From positions 1 to 64,000 of the forward strand of contig JAFUEZ010000020.1 of assembly GCA_017470115.1 (NCBI GenBank): a stretch of DNA of 64,000 nucleotides. The letters are read 5' to 3'. Within the stretch, counting starts at the first letter, position 1. Each line of letters begins with the position of its first letter. Position numbers and translations under genes: made by a program. This document shows positions 18,493 through 29,020 of the stretch, piece by piece. The notes beneath the pieces are model-generated. The model searched no databases and was not told the DNA's origin. It saw only the letters and a list, made by a program, of their open reading frames with translations. Origin of the DNA: Bacilli bacterium. GTDB lineage: Bacteria > Bacillota_I > Bacilli_A > RFN20 > CAG-826.

Positions 18493-19554
18493 ATGTGGAA
18501 GTATGTCGTTAAGAGATTGTTGCTTGCATTATTAACCGCCTTTATTATTCTAAGTTTAACTTACTTGATGATGAAATTGTTGCCTTTCCAACGTCCAATT
18601 GGTATGGCTACAGATCAGCGGCGTTATTATGAAGCACAACTAGATTATGGTTATGTAATTAAATTTACCGAAGAGAAAACTGGTTTCGGTGAACTTTTGT
18701 TTACCACAGAAGGTACATCAATTGGTGTTGATGGTGATGGTAATTACCTTTACTATTATCAACGTCCAATTTTGGAACAATATTTTAATTTCTGGGGTAA
18801 TATTTTAACAAAATGGGATTGGGGAACCTCAACAGCTATTCAATTTAATGCTTCCGCAATGAGTATTATTGGTTCAAGATTACCTGTCTCAATAGGTATA
18901 AATATTTGGAGCGTTTTGGTCAGTGTTCCGTTAGGAATTGCTCTTGGTATTTGGGCTGCTTTAAAGAAAAATAAACCAACAGACCACATTATTTCTACGA
19001 TTGTTATGGTCTTTATTTCAGTTCCAAGTTTTATCGTTATTTCACTTCTTATCAAATGGTTTGCTTTTGACCTTAAACTTTTCCCTTCTCAATGGCCAGA
19101 TGCAACAAGTAGTACACAAAATAAAATTTTAGGTTATTTTATCCCAGTCATGGCATTAAGCTTTGGTTCAATTTGTGGATATTGTAGATTCACAAGAGCT
19201 GAACTTTGTGAAGTCATGAGTAGTGATTATTTATTACTTGCTAGAACAAAAGGACTTACAAAAACTCAATGTATTACTCGTCACGCTTTACGTAATGCAA
19301 TGGTTCCAATTGTCCCATCAATTTTAGCTGAATTTATTGGTATTTTATCAGGATCAATGATCCTTGAAAATTTATACAACATTCCAGGTATTGGAGGTTT
19401 ATTCGTTTTAGCTATCAATTCAAAAGACTATAGTGTTTTGATGGTTGATATGGCTATGTTTACACTTATTTCATTAACAGCAAGTGTCTTCCTAGACATA
19501 TCATATGGATTTATTGATCCACGTATTAGAATGGGGGCAAAGAACAATGGATAA
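18493..19554 (+). CDS. oppB: oligopeptide ABC transporter permease OppB (copy 1)
   Basis: This 353-residue membrane protein has the standard OppB plan. There is one N-terminal helix (residues 8-28) and an extracellular segment of about 100 residues that ends in FWGNILTKWDWGTS. Five more helices follow. The EAA-type coupling loop reads YLLLARTKGLTKTQCITRHALRNAM. It ends with the family hallmark DPRIRMG. AAGGGGAAAA precedes the start. The stop overlaps the oppC start by 8 bases. Confidence 0.95.
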   Translation: MWKYVVKRLLLALLTAFIILSLTYLMMKLLPFQRPIGMATDQRRYYEAQLDYGYVIKFTEEKTGFGELLFTTEGTSIGVDGDGNYLYYYQRPILEQYFNFWGNILTKWDWGTSTAIQFNASAMSIIGSRLPVSIGINIWSVLVSVPLGIALGIWAALKKNKPTDHIISTIVMVFISVPSFIVISLLIKWFAFDLKLFPSQWPDATSSTQNKILGYFIPVMALSFGSICGYCRFTRAELCEVMSSDYLLLARTKGLTKTQCITRHALRNAMVPIVPSILAEFIGILSGSMILENLYNIPGIGGLFVLAINSKDYSVLMVDMAMFTLISLTASVFLDISYGFIDPRIRMGAKNNG

Positions 19555-21631
19555 AAAAGAATATATCTATGAAGATAGTTCAGGTATTGAACATAAAATT
19601 GCCCTTAGTGAAGGTGATTTTAATCTTTCACAAAAAGACGAAAAGATACATGATCAAAAATTTAAAACCAAACCTACAACATTCTTTAAAGATGCTTTAA
19701 AGCGTTTTGCTAAAAATAAGAGTAGTGTTGCTGGTGGCGTTATTTTAGGAATTTTACTCGTTTTAAGTTTATTAATTCCTGTTATTGATACAAATAACAT
19801 CGATGTTTCTCATCCTTATGAACTTTTCCTTGCTCCAAAAGCATTTAATGCTGGATCAGGATTCTGGGATGGCACTAAAGAAATTAAAGATGCTCCATGT
19901 GATACATCAAAGAAAATTACTGATAAAGCTGGAAACGTTTATTATTATCCATTTGAATCAAATTATCCTAAACGTGCAGTTTCAAAATTAACTCCAGCTA
20001 GAGTTGGATATTTAGAAGATGCAACAGCTGCAGCAAATTATGGTTTTGCAAATATCATTTGTCATGAACATGTTGCTACAGATATTGATGTAAGTAAACC
20101 TGAAGAATTAGATAGATATTCAACATATTTCTATTCACAAGATTATGCATTTAATTTAACTGATACATACAAATTTACTTTAACTGTTCTTGATGAAGAA
20201 ATCGAAGGTTATGCAAGAAGTAGTTTCAGAGTTTCTGTTGATTATAAAGCTAGAACAGTTGATGAAAGAAAATTATTAGTTTTAAAAGATTTTGATGATA
20301 CTTCAGCTTTGGAAAACGATAGAATCAATGACTCAATTCAAATTTTAAAAACAAAGAAATTGACAGTTGAAAACTTCCTTGAAGATGTCGCTTTAGATTC
20401 AGATGTAGCAGCTTATGGACTTGAAAGCGCAAATTTAAGAATCGATATGCTTCCAGTTCCTAATGCTGATGAATCAAGTTTACCTATTAGATCAGTCAAA
20501 TTTGAAGCTGAAAACGATACATCAGTTGGATTCATTAATCTCGGATTTGAAAATGCAAATGAAATGATTTTAAAACAATCGAGCGCAAGAGGTTATTGGA
20601 CAAGTAATGGAACTAAAAAGTTATATCATGGTTTAGGCTACGTTTGTTCATTTGTTTATGATACATATGAAGCAGCTTATGGCGTTCAAGAGAGAATATT
20701 ATCTGAAACTCAAGTAAGAGAATATGTCGCTAATGGTTGGATTTCTAGTGCATTTGATATTAATGATGCATTAGCCAGTGATGCAGCTTTACAACTAGAT
20801 GAATATTATAAAGGGCTTAAAACTGATAAAACTGATAAATATTGTCCAATCGTTTCAATGAAAGAGATTAAAGTCACATCAAGTGGTGGTCAAACTGCTT
20901 ATTCATTTGTTTGTGATATTTATGGATATAAATGGCTTGGTTATGCTGAAATGCCAAAATTCCTCTTTGGAACAGATAGTACAGGAAATGACTTACTTAA
21001 ACTTGTTTTTGTTGGTTTAAGAACATCACTTGCTTTAGGCTTAATGACATTTGCAATTTGTTTCACGATTGGTTTAATTTGGGGATCAATTTGTGGTTAT
21101 TTTGGTGGAACAGTCGACTTAGTTATGGAAAGATTTACCGATATTTTAAGTGGTATTCCATGGATTGTTATCATGACACTTTGTATCTTAAATCTTGGTA
21201 GTAATTTCTTCACATTCATCCTTGCTATGTGTATGACAGGATGGATTAGAACTGCAAGTCTTACTCGTACTCAATTCTATAGATTTAGAGATAGAGAATA
21301 TACGCTTGCTTCTAGAACTTTAGGAGCAGGGCATCCACGTTTAATCTTTAGACATATTTTACCTAACGCAATGGGAACAATTATTACTTCATCAGTTTTA
21401 ATGATTCCTAGCGTTATTTTCTCAGAAGCTACAATTTCATATTTAGGTTTAGGTTTCCAAAGTATGCATTCACTTGGTGTTACATTAAGCCAAAATCAAA
21501 CATACTTATTAACAAACCCAGTTCTTATTTTATTCCCAAGTGCCATCATGGCATTAATTATGATTTCGTTTAACTTATTTGGTAATGGTTTACGTGACGC
21601 GTTTAACCCATCATTGAAAGGAAGTGATTAG
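19547..21631 (+). CDS. oppC: oligopeptide ABC transporter permease OppC with large extracellular insert (copy 1)
   Basis: The protein has 694 residues, against about 300-350 in usual OppC. After the cytoplasmic N-terminus (with TTFFKDALKRFAKNKSS) and TM1 (about 62-84) there is a hydrophilic insert of about 380 residues. The normal permease core follows from about residue 460 (LFGTDSTGNDLLKLVFVG, then the EAA loop EYTLASRTLGAGHPRLIF). The topology puts the insert outside the cell, where it could dock OppA. The start at 19547 overlaps oppB and has GGGGG upstream. OppC copy 2 has the same layout. Confidence 0.92.
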   Translation: MDKKEYIYEDSSGIEHKIALSEGDFNLSQKDEKIHDQKFKTKPTTFFKDALKRFAKNKSSVAGGVILGILLVLSLLIPVIDTNNIDVSHPYELFLAPKAFNAGSGFWDGTKEIKDAPCDTSKKITDKAGNVYYYPFESNYPKRAVSKLTPARVGYLEDATAAANYGFANIICHEHVATDIDVSKPEELDRYSTYFYSQDYAFNLTDTYKFTLTVLDEEIEGYARSSFRVSVDYKARTVDERKLLVLKDFDDTSALENDRINDSIQILKTKKLTVENFLEDVALDSDVAAYGLESANLRIDMLPVPNADESSLPIRSVKFEAENDTSVGFINLGFENANEMILKQSSARGYWTSNGTKKLYHGLGYVCSFVYDTYEAAYGVQERILSETQVREYVANGWISSAFDINDALASDAALQLDEYYKGLKTDKTDKYCPIVSMKEIKVTSSGGQTAYSFVCDIYGYKWLGYAEMPKFLFGTDSTGNDLLKLVFVGLRTSLALGLMTFAICFTIGLIWGSICGYFGGTVDLVMERFTDILSGIPWIVIMTLCILNLGSNFFTFILAMCMTGWIRTASLTRTQFYRFRDREYTLASRTLGAGHPRLIFRHILPNAMGTIITSSVLMIPSVIFSEATISYLGLGFQSMHSLGVTLSQNQTYLLTNPVLILFPSAIMALIMISFNLFGNGLRDAFNPSLKGSD

Positions 21632-21632
21632 T

Positions 21633-24600
21633 ATGGCAAAACAAGTAAATAAATTTGATTATGCAAATGCTGAAAAAGTCCTTCAAGTTAAAAATTTAAG
21701 GGTTAATTTCACTAGTGATTCTGGTTTAGTTCATGCAGTTAGAGGTGTTTCATTTGACCTTTATAAAGGTGAAACTCTTTGTATTGTCGGTGAATCAGGG
21801 TCAGGAAAATCCGTTACAAGTAAGACAATCATGGGAATTTTAGCAGCTAATGCTATTATTGAAACTGGTCAAATTCTTTATGAAGGTGAAGATTTAGTTA
21901 GAATTTCTGAAGAAGAATTTCATCGTATTAGAGGACACAAAATTGGAATGATTTTCCAAGATCCTTTAAGTTCACTTAACCCAATCACAAAGGTAGGAAA
22001 ACAAATCACCGAAGCAACTTTAATCAATCGTAATATTTTGAAGAAACATTACATGGATTTAATTGCTGAACAACTTGTTGCAGTTAGAAATAATGAAGCA
22101 AATGTTGCTTATGAAGAAAACAAAACAAAAGTTGAACTTAAGCGTGTCGATCGCCTTATTAAAGTTTTAAAAGACACAAAAGTTACAAGTGAAGAACTTG
22201 ATGAAATTAATAATGAAGTTGTTGAATATAGAACTTTAATTAAGAAAAACTTAACTGAAGAAATCGATTCTCTTAATTACAAAAATAAATATCTTGTTGA
22301 AAATAAAAAACCTGATAACAGATTCTTAGATCAAGATATTAACACAGCAAAATTTGAATCTAATTTACGTAAAATTGAGTTTTTAAGTGACTATTTAAAT
22401 AGTGGTTTAGATGAAAAATCTCACTTAGAATTTTTAACGGATAGAAAAGTTTACTTGAAATCTTTTGTCGAATTTACACGTAAAGAAGCTAAAGCAATTA
22501 AACCTCTTTTAGCTCAAGCTTTAAAACTTAAAAAAGCAGATGCAAAAATAGAAAATGATGCTTATGCTAAACACTTAAAAGAAGAAAGAGATGCAAAAAT
22601 TAAAGAACTTCAAACTAAACTTGATGAAGTCAATAAAAACATTGATAACCAAGCTCAATTCTTAGACCTTGAATCTTCAGCACGTTATGACATTATTAAG
22701 CACGATAGGCAAGTTGCTTTAGATAAGAAAAAGAATTTATTCAAGAGTGAAAAACCTGAAGAAATTAATATCTCAAAGATTCAAAAGAAAGAAGAAAAAA
22801 TCACAAAAACTAATAACGAAGTTTTTGATAAATATCTTGAAGAACGCGATGCTTTAGAAGCTGAAATTGCAAAAGTTAATGAAGATTACATTAATTCAAC
22901 AAAAATCACAAAAGAAGAAGCAAAACGTATGGCTTTAGAAGTCATGAAAGAAGTTGGTATCCCTCTTCCTGAAAAGCGTTTTAAACAATATCCATTCGAA
23001 TTCTCTGGTGGTATGAGACAACGTATTGTTATTGCAATCGCTTTAACTGCAAATCCAGATATTTTGATTTGTGATGAACCTACAACAGCACTTGATGTTA
23101 CTATTCAAGCTCAAATTTTAGAGTTAATTAATAAACTTAAAGCAGAAAGAGGCTTATCTTGTATCTTCATTACTCACGATTTAGGTGTTGTTGCAAATAT
23201 GGCTGATAGAGTCGCTGTTATGTATGCTGGTAAAATTGTTGAATACGGAACAGCTTATGAAGTATTCTACAATCCAAAACATCCATATACTTGGGCACTT
23301 TTATCATCAATTCCTGATTTAGACTCTAAAGAAAGACTTGATGCAATTCCTGGAACTCCTCCAGATATGAGATTCCCTCCAAAAGGAGATGCTTTTGCTT
23401 TAAGAAGTAAATATGCTCTTGATATTGATTTTAAGTATGAGCCACCTTACTTTAAACTTAGTGATACACACTATGCTGCAACATGGTTATTACATGAAGA
23501 TGCACCTAAAGTTGAGATGCCTTCAATTGTTAAAACACGTATTGCAAATTCAATTAAACAATTTAAAGAAAGTGATTCAAAAGGCATTGCTCAACAACTT
23601 AAATATGTTCCAAAAGAATCATTTGAATTTATCAATCAACTTGAAGATAAATCACTAAACGAAAATCTTTTAAAAGAAAATCCAGTAGCTTATCAAAAAC
23701 TTCAAGAAGATAACGTGGTTGTCGAAAAAGTTGATGATGCTAAGATTGATGAAAACTATGTGCCTGTTAATGAAATTGAAGGAGCAGAAAACAAAGAAGA
23801 AGCTATTAAATCAATCAAGACAAAATGCAAATTCAAGCAAGAATATGTTGATAATAACGTTATTTTAAGTGTTAACCACTTGAAACAATATTTCTTCTTT
23901 GGAAAAGGTCCAAATAGATACAAACTTAAAGCAGTTCACGATGTCAATTTTCAAATTAAAGAAGGTGAATGCTTTGGTATAGTTGGTGAATCTGGCTGTG
24001 GCAAAACAACAACTGGTAGATCAATCATTAGACTTTATCATATTACTTCTGGATCAATTTATTATAAAGGACATAGAATTGGTGCTGGTTCTAGATGGAA
24101 CGAAAAAGAAATTAAATATACCAATATTCGTTATAAGAAGAAGGCTAATTCTTTAGCTAAACAACTTAAAAATGGAGAAATTGATAAGGAACAATATAAT
24201 CAAGAACTCAAAGAAGCTAAAGAATTTAGAAATGAAGTAGTAAGTGTTCAAAAAGCAAAAATTGCACAAATTAAACACGACGATAAGCATCCAGACAAAA
24301 AGCTTATTAATGAAATTCAAATGATCTTCCAAGATCCTATTGATTCTCTTGATCCTCGTATGACTGTTGAAGATATTATTAAAGAAGGTCTTGTTATTAG
24401 TCGTAATGTTCAAAAGCAAAGATTTAAAGAAGAGTACGAAGAAAAACTAGCTGAACTTCAAAATCAATTTGGTGAAACCTATGCTTCAAATGAAGAATAT
24501 ATTAAAGAAGCAGATGCTTTAAAAGTTGAATATGAAGCAAATCTTGAATCGGTCCACGCTAGACACGATCATGATAGAGTTGTTGATGTTTTAGAAAAAG

Positions 24601-25208
24601 TTGGCTTGATTGCCGATTATTGTAATAGATATCCACACGAATTTAGTGGTGGTCAACGTCAAAGAATCGGTATTGCTCGTGCTCTCATCATGAATCCAAA
24701 ATTACTTATTTGTGACGAACCAATTTCTGCACTTGACGTTTCAATTCGTGCTCAAATTATCAACTTACTTAACAACTTAAAAGAAGAAATGGGCTTAACT
24801 ATCATGTTTATCGCTCATGACTTATCAGTTGTTAAATATTTCTGCGATAGAATTGCTGTTATGTATTTTGGTGAAGTTGTTGAACTTGCAACTTCTGATG
24901 AATTATTCAAGCATCCTCTCCATCCTTATACAAAGAGTTTGCTTTCTGCAATTCCAAAACCTAATCCATTAACTGAAAAGAATCGTATTAGAATTCCTTA
25001 TAATCCAAGAGAAGCTCATGATTACTCAGTTGAGAAGCCAAAGTTTGTTGAAATTGAGCCAAATCACTTTATCTTAGCTAACTCTATTGAAGTAGAGCGC
25101 TATAAAAAAGAAATGGCAGAACTTGATAGAATCGCTAATGGAGAAGTAGTTGAAGAAAAACCTGTAAAAAAGGCTAGAAAATCAAAAAAGCCTGCAGAAA
25201 CCAAATAA
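21633..25208 (+). CDS. fused oligopeptide ABC transporter ATPases OppD-OppF (copy 1)
   Basis: This single 1191-residue chain holds two complete ABC ATPases. The OppD half has Walker A GESGSGKS at 53-60, the Q-loop FQDPLSSLNP, SGGMRQR near 457 and Walker B ILICDEPTTALD near 478. The OppF half has GESGCGKT near 785, SGGQRQR near 1004 and a second Walker B. Each half is interrupted between Q-loop and signature. In OppD a charged coiled coil of about 290 residues is inserted; in OppF shorter inserts occur. The OppD C-terminal peptide-transporter motif PGTPPDMRFPPKGDAF is intact. In the second operon the same two proteins are separate genes. I chose ATG 21633, one base after the oppC stop, with AAAGGAAG upstream; a GTG at 21624 is the alternative. 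Confidence 0.93.
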   Translation: MAKQVNKFDYANAEKVLQVKNLRVNFTSDSGLVHAVRGVSFDLYKGETLCIVGESGSGKSVTSKTIMGILAANAIIETGQILYEGEDLVRISEEEFHRIRGHKIGMIFQDPLSSLNPITKVGKQITEATLINRNILKKHYMDLIAEQLVAVRNNEANVAYEENKTKVELKRVDRLIKVLKDTKVTSEELDEINNEVVEYRTLIKKNLTEEIDSLNYKNKYLVENKKPDNRFLDQDINTAKFESNLRKIEFLSDYLNSGLDEKSHLEFLTDRKVYLKSFVEFTRKEAKAIKPLLAQALKLKKADAKIENDAYAKHLKEERDAKIKELQTKLDEVNKNIDNQAQFLDLESSARYDIIKHDRQVALDKKKNLFKSEKPEEINISKIQKKEEKITKTNNEVFDKYLEERDALEAEIAKVNEDYINSTKITKEEAKRMALEVMKEVGIPLPEKRFKQYPFEFSGGMRQRIVIAIALTANPDILICDEPTTALDVTIQAQILELINKLKAERGLSCIFITHDLGVVANMADRVAVMYAGKIVEYGTAYEVFYNPKHPYTWALLSSIPDLDSKERLDAIPGTPPDMRFPPKGDAFALRSKYALDIDFKYEPPYFKLSDTHYAATWLLHEDAPKVEMPSIVKTRIANSIKQFKESDSKGIAQQLKYVPKESFEFINQLEDKSLNENLLKENPVAYQKLQEDNVVVEKVDDAKIDENYVPVNEIEGAENKEEAIKSIKTKCKFKQEYVDNNVILSVNHLKQYFFFGKGPNRYKLKAVHDVNFQIKEGECFGIVGESGCGKTTTGRSIIRLYHITSGSIYYKGHRIGAGSRWNEKEIKYTNIRYKKKANSLAKQLKNGEIDKEQYNQELKEAKEFRNEVVSVQKAKIAQIKHDDKHPDKKLINEIQMIFQDPIDSLDPRMTVEDIIKEGLVISRNVQKQRFKEEYEEKLAELQNQFGETYASNEEYIKEADALKVEYEANLESVHARHDHDRVVDVLEKVGLIADYCNRYPHEFSGGQRQRIGIARALIMNPKLLICDEPISALDVSIRAQIINLLNNLKEEMGLTIMFIAHDLSVVKYFCDRIAVMYFGEVVELATSDELFKHPLHPYTKSLLSAIPKPNPLTEKNRIRIPYNPREAHDYSVEKPKFVEIEPNHFILANSIEVERYKKEMAELDRIANGEVVEEKPVKKARKSKKPAETK

Positions 25209-25232
25209 AATTTAAAATATCAACTTAAATAT

Positions 25233-25266
25233 GACCTATAAATTTAAAATTTGTAGGTCTTTTTTA
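25233..25266 (+). terminator. Rho-independent terminator of opp operon 1
   Basis: GACCTATAAAT / ATTTGTAGGTC (one U-G pair) is followed by TTTTTT, 24 bases after the oppDF stop. Confidence 0.9.
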
Positions 25267-25330
25267 TTTTAAAATATGTAAAATTTGACAATAAAATTTA
25301 ATGACTCTATTATTAATAAGGATAGTGAGT

Positions 25331-25753
25331 ATGGAAGAATTTAAAGAAAAAAGAAGTGTTAGAAAAGATCTATTCAATAGAAGAATTTTTATTAGATTAA
25401 TAGTTGGACTAGTTATAGAATATGGTGTTTTTGTTTTGATATACGGCATTAATGGATGGGGCATAAGAGCTTTAGTTGATGGTCTATTTGTTGCTGCCGT
25501 TGTCGGAATTGGTTTAGCATCTTTTTCTTTTTTAACATATAGTGGCTTTTTTGATACTATTGCTGTTGGAACGGCAAATCTAGTTGGTATCATGAGGAGA
25601 GAAGGCAAAAAGAAATATGATAGTCTTTTTGATTATAAAGAAATGAAAAAGCCAAAAAGAGCTGGAAACAGGTTTGCTCCTCTTGCATATTTGGTTGCAA
25701 GCTTACCAATGATTATCCTTTTTATAGTATTTTATTCGATAAATTACGTTTAA
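25331..25753 (+). CDS. DUF3899 family membrane protein (copy 2)
   Basis: This 140-residue membrane protein is similar in length and helix layout to the gene before oppA1 (compare VDGLFVAAVVGIGLASFSFLT with CDGLFIAGMIAFAAGTFSII). A charged loop (KKKYDSLFDYKEMKKPKRAGNRF) lies before the last helix. I start it at 25331, where AAGGATAGTGAG serves as ribosome site. An ATG at 25301 has none. It is followed by its own terminator and then opp operon 2, so the pairing of DUF3899 with oppA is kept in both duplicates. Function is unknown. Confidence 0.75.
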   Translation: MEEFKEKRSVRKDLFNRRIFIRLIVGLVIEYGVFVLIYGINGWGIRALVDGLFVAAVVGIGLASFSFLTYSGFFDTIAVGTANLVGIMRREGKKKYDSLFDYKEMKKPKRAGNRFAPLAYLVASLPMIILFIVFYSINYV

Positions 25754-25772
25754 AAACAATTTAACAATATTT

Positions 25773-25806
25773 AGTGCTTACATAAAATGTAAGCGCTTTC
25801 TTTTTT
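25773..25806 (+). terminator. Rho-independent terminator
   Basis: AGTGCTTACAT-aaa-ATGTAAGCGCT is an 11-bp stem with one G-U pair, followed by TTCTTTTTT. Confidence 0.9.
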
Positions 25807-25880
25807 GAAATATTAAGACAATATTAAAATTTTTTATTATATTTACGATTTTTATTATTTTAGTCATAAATTTTAGAAAA

Positions 25881-25905
25881 AGTGAACTCGTATGAGTCAC
25901 CTTTT
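25881..25905 (+). promoter_or_regulatory. Leader hairpin before oppA2
   Basis: GTGAACTC-gtat-GAGTCAC forms a short hairpin with one bulged base, followed by CTTTTATAATTTT and the AGGAGG ribosome site. It could be a small attenuator or a leader stabiliser. Confidence 0.4.
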
Positions 25906-25925
25906 ATAATTTTAGGAGGTATTCT

Positions 25926-28900
25926 ATGAAAAAATTTAAGAAAAATACTTTAACTGTTTTAGCCGCTAGCTTTTTAATGCTTAGTTTAACAACTGTTACT
26001 GGTTGTGGCGGTGACAACGGTGAAGGAACTTACACTGGCGCTGAAGGTACACCTGAATATAATCTTAAACTTGGTGAGAACTTGTTCAATCCTAAAGGTG
26101 AAGGAACAAGATATTTTGCACCATATTTATTAAGAGAAGATGGTAAAACTTACGCCAACACTAAAGATGCTGCTTTAATTCAAAGCGGAGAAAAGTTCTA
26201 TCTTTCAACTTATGGTCTTCCAGCAGATTATGAAGTTGGACTTACAGTTGAAAATCCAGCTACTGGAGAAAAAGTTGATTTCTCAATTGGTGAAGACGGC
26301 AAATTTACTGCTCCAACTGTTACCGCAGAAACAACATATAATTTTGTAGTTTTTGGTAATAAAGAAGGTCAACCACAAGTTAAGAAAACTTTAAAAGTTA
26401 CAGTTGTTCCTGCTGATTCAATCGCAACTGGTTGGAAAAACTTCTCAGGCAAAAACGGTGACGAAAGAGAAAAAATGACCGCTGCTATTGAAGAATATAT
26501 GCTTAACCAAGGCCTTTCTCCATTAACATATATGAACAATGCTGGATATCAACTTTATAATGCACGTGTTCATAGTCCATTCTTAGATGCTGGCAGATAT
26601 ATTCCAGGTTATGGATATGGTATCTTAACATATGGATCACTTTCTGCTGATTTAGAAGCAGAACAAACTGCAGCTTTCAAGAGATTCTTCCACCAACAAG
26701 AAGCAGCTGAAAGCGATATTGGTAGCTTTAACTACCTCGCATCAAATGCTGGTGCTGTTGCTGATTTCTATGACTACATTGCTGCTTCATATTTTGGAAC
26801 ATTTGTTAACCAAGATATGGGTGGAACACATTATGAAGGTATTCTTTCTAGAGAAAATGCTCCAATTGCCGTCAATCCAGATGAAAATGGTGCAAGTACT
26901 ACATGGAAAGTTAAATTAAGAGTTGGTGGAGATACTGCTGATGCTACAAAAGGTGTAACTCCAGGTTTAGCCTATAGAAGTGCTTCAACACATTCATTAC
27001 TTTCACCATTCAATGGTAGAAATATTGAATTAAGAGACTATTTAACACCATTCAAATTATTAGCTACACAAGCTGTTGGCTACTATAGAGGTAGTGAACA
27101 AGCTGGTGAAAATACAGCAAATAGACAAGTTAAAGGTTTTGCTGAATTCTACAAAGGTAGTAAGAATTTAACAGAGTTACCAACAGATGCAGAGATTCAA
27201 GCAGCATTAGGTGTCAAACTTGATGAAACCGATAACTCAATTACAATTGAATTTAACGGAAAGATTACTCCAGACTATGCTGAATATCAAATCGATGGTC
27301 TTTGGGCAAATCCAATCTGTGAAGATTTCTTAAAAGCATTAGGCGGTGGAAACGCTCTTAATGGTTCAAAAATTTATGGTGGTAATGGTAAAGTTAATGA
27401 TATTAACGTCACACCACTTGATACAATTCTTTCTGTAGGTCCATACTACACAAGTTATTATGAATCAAAGAAAACTTGTGCATTTGCAAAGAATGAAGCA
27501 TGGCCAAAGAAGAAGGACGATGCTGGTAGAGATTTATATCAAATCGCTGGTGTCCATTTAAATATCAATAGTGCTCTTACAAATAATGAAAATGAAACTA
27601 TTGAAAAATTTGAAGCAGGTTTAAACGATACAAGTAATATTCCATCATCATACTGGGATAAATATGTTTCTGATGCTAGAAGAAAGAAAGTTGATGCTTC
27701 TGGTTTATATCAATGGTTCTTACAAACAATTGATAGACAATTCCAAGATGAACTTTTCCCTGAAAGTGATTGGGAAGTCAAACCAGTTATGTCAAACAAC
27801 AATTTCTATAAAGCATTACTTACTGGTGTAGATAGAAATGCAATAGCTGAGTATTATCACAGATCAAGCACTTCATTTGAAATGCAAGAACCTGTCAATA
27901 AATCAACTCCTAAATCATCAAAAGTTTATAACGAAAGTGATGCTCATAAACAAGCTGTTGCTAATGCAATGGGTGATGCATTTGCTGATCCTGCAAACTA
28001 TAAAGAAGTCGGTGCTGATTACTTTGAAGCAGCAATTTTAGAAGAATTAGATGCAGGCCACTATAAACTTGGTACTCCAGATAATCCAACCAAAATCGAA
28101 ATGAAGATTGCTTATATTGAGTCAGAATCAATGGCAAAACGTTTCCAATTAATCACTGATGGTTGGAAAGAAGCGTTTGATTTAGCTGTCAAATCGCATA
28201 AGAACTCACAAGGTAAGAACGACTGGGTTAAAGGCGGAAAACCATTAATTGCTCTTGATCCTGCTTCACTTGATTTCCCACAAGAATCAGATACACAAAT
28301 GCAAAATGATATCCTCTATAATGGTGTCAAAGCTGGTAAATATGAAGGTGAAGGTGTCTACTATGTTAGTGGTAATCCATACGATGTCTTAAACAACATT
28401 GAAAAATATAAAGCTGATGATAGTAGTGGATTTACTCTTAACTATGGTCCAAATACCTCATTACCATCAAGAGAAATCAAATATGAAGGTAAATACTATT
28501 CATTTGAAGGCTTATGGGCCGCTGCAAATGGTGGTAAGATCTTAAATGAATTCGGTCAACCATCAGAAGAATTTGTACTTGGCGATGATTTCTTAGCTGT
28601 TGATTATGTTAGCGCTACTGAAATCGATGTAACTGTTGAATTCTCATATTTTGAAGAATATGTTAAGAACATCGAATGGTATGCATTGGATTTAGATGAA
28701 AATGTAACTCCACTTGATACTGTTGAAAATGGCGATGGAACATTAACATTGAAATTCAAGGGCGATCAACTTTGTGATATTGAAGCATATTTCCTTGACG
28801 TAGCTGCATATTATGAATCTGTTGGTAGCGCAGATGGTAAAGCTTATTATGAAGATCTAGCAAAAGAATATAAAGGAATGTATAATATCATGCCAGTTGC

Positions 28901-28988
28901 TACATATGACTTCGAAATCGAAGGTGAAGTTGCTCAAAAACAACATAGCGCTGATTGGTATGTTCCAATGACAAAGCCTGCAGCATAA
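25926..28988 (+). CDS. oppA: oligopeptide ABC transporter substrate-binding lipoprotein (OppA-like, copy 2)
   Basis: This 1020-residue lipoprotein (Cys27, TTVTGCGG) is a diverged paralogue of the OppA at 15.2 kb. The family-5 binding fold is recognisable (TPLDTILSVGPYYTSYYESK and NNFYKALLTGVDRNAIAEYY). Near the C-terminus it shares DDSSGFTLNYGPNTS and EGLWAAANGGKI with copy 1. An Ig-like domain may be present at about 60-160. The start has AGGAGG upstream. The large difference from copy 1 in the binding regions suggests that the two systems take different peptides. Confidence 0.9.
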   Translation: MKKFKKNTLTVLAASFLMLSLTTVTGCGGDNGEGTYTGAEGTPEYNLKLGENLFNPKGEGTRYFAPYLLREDGKTYANTKDAALIQSGEKFYLSTYGLPADYEVGLTVENPATGEKVDFSIGEDGKFTAPTVTAETTYNFVVFGNKEGQPQVKKTLKVTVVPADSIATGWKNFSGKNGDEREKMTAAIEEYMLNQGLSPLTYMNNAGYQLYNARVHSPFLDAGRYIPGYGYGILTYGSLSADLEAEQTAAFKRFFHQQEAAESDIGSFNYLASNAGAVADFYDYIAASYFGTFVNQDMGGTHYEGILSRENAPIAVNPDENGASTTWKVKLRVGGDTADATKGVTPGLAYRSASTHSLLSPFNGRNIELRDYLTPFKLLATQAVGYYRGSEQAGENTANRQVKGFAEFYKGSKNLTELPTDAEIQAALGVKLDETDNSITIEFNGKITPDYAEYQIDGLWANPICEDFLKALGGGNALNGSKIYGGNGKVNDINVTPLDTILSVGPYYTSYYESKKTCAFAKNEAWPKKKDDAGRDLYQIAGVHLNINSALTNNENETIEKFEAGLNDTSNIPSSYWDKYVSDARRKKVDASGLYQWFLQTIDRQFQDELFPESDWEVKPVMSNNNFYKALLTGVDRNAIAEYYHRSSTSFEMQEPVNKSTPKSSKVYNESDAHKQAVANAMGDAFADPANYKEVGADYFEAAILEELDAGHYKLGTPDNPTKIEMKIAYIESESMAKRFQLITDGWKEAFDLAVKSHKNSQGKNDWVKGGKPLIALDPASLDFPQESDTQMQNDILYNGVKAGKYEGEGVYYVSGNPYDVLNNIEKYKADDSSGFTLNYGPNTSLPSREIKYEGKYYSFEGLWAAANGGKILNEFGQPSEEFVLGDDFLAVDYVSATEIDVTVEFSYFEEYVKNIEWYALDLDENVTPLDTVENGDGTLTLKFKGDQLCDIEAYFLDVAAYYESVGSADGKAYYEDLAKEYKGMYNIMPVATYDFEIEGEVAQKQHSADWYVPMTKPAA

Positions 28989-29020
28989 AAACAATTCAAT
29001 ATTTCAAATAAATGTTGTAG

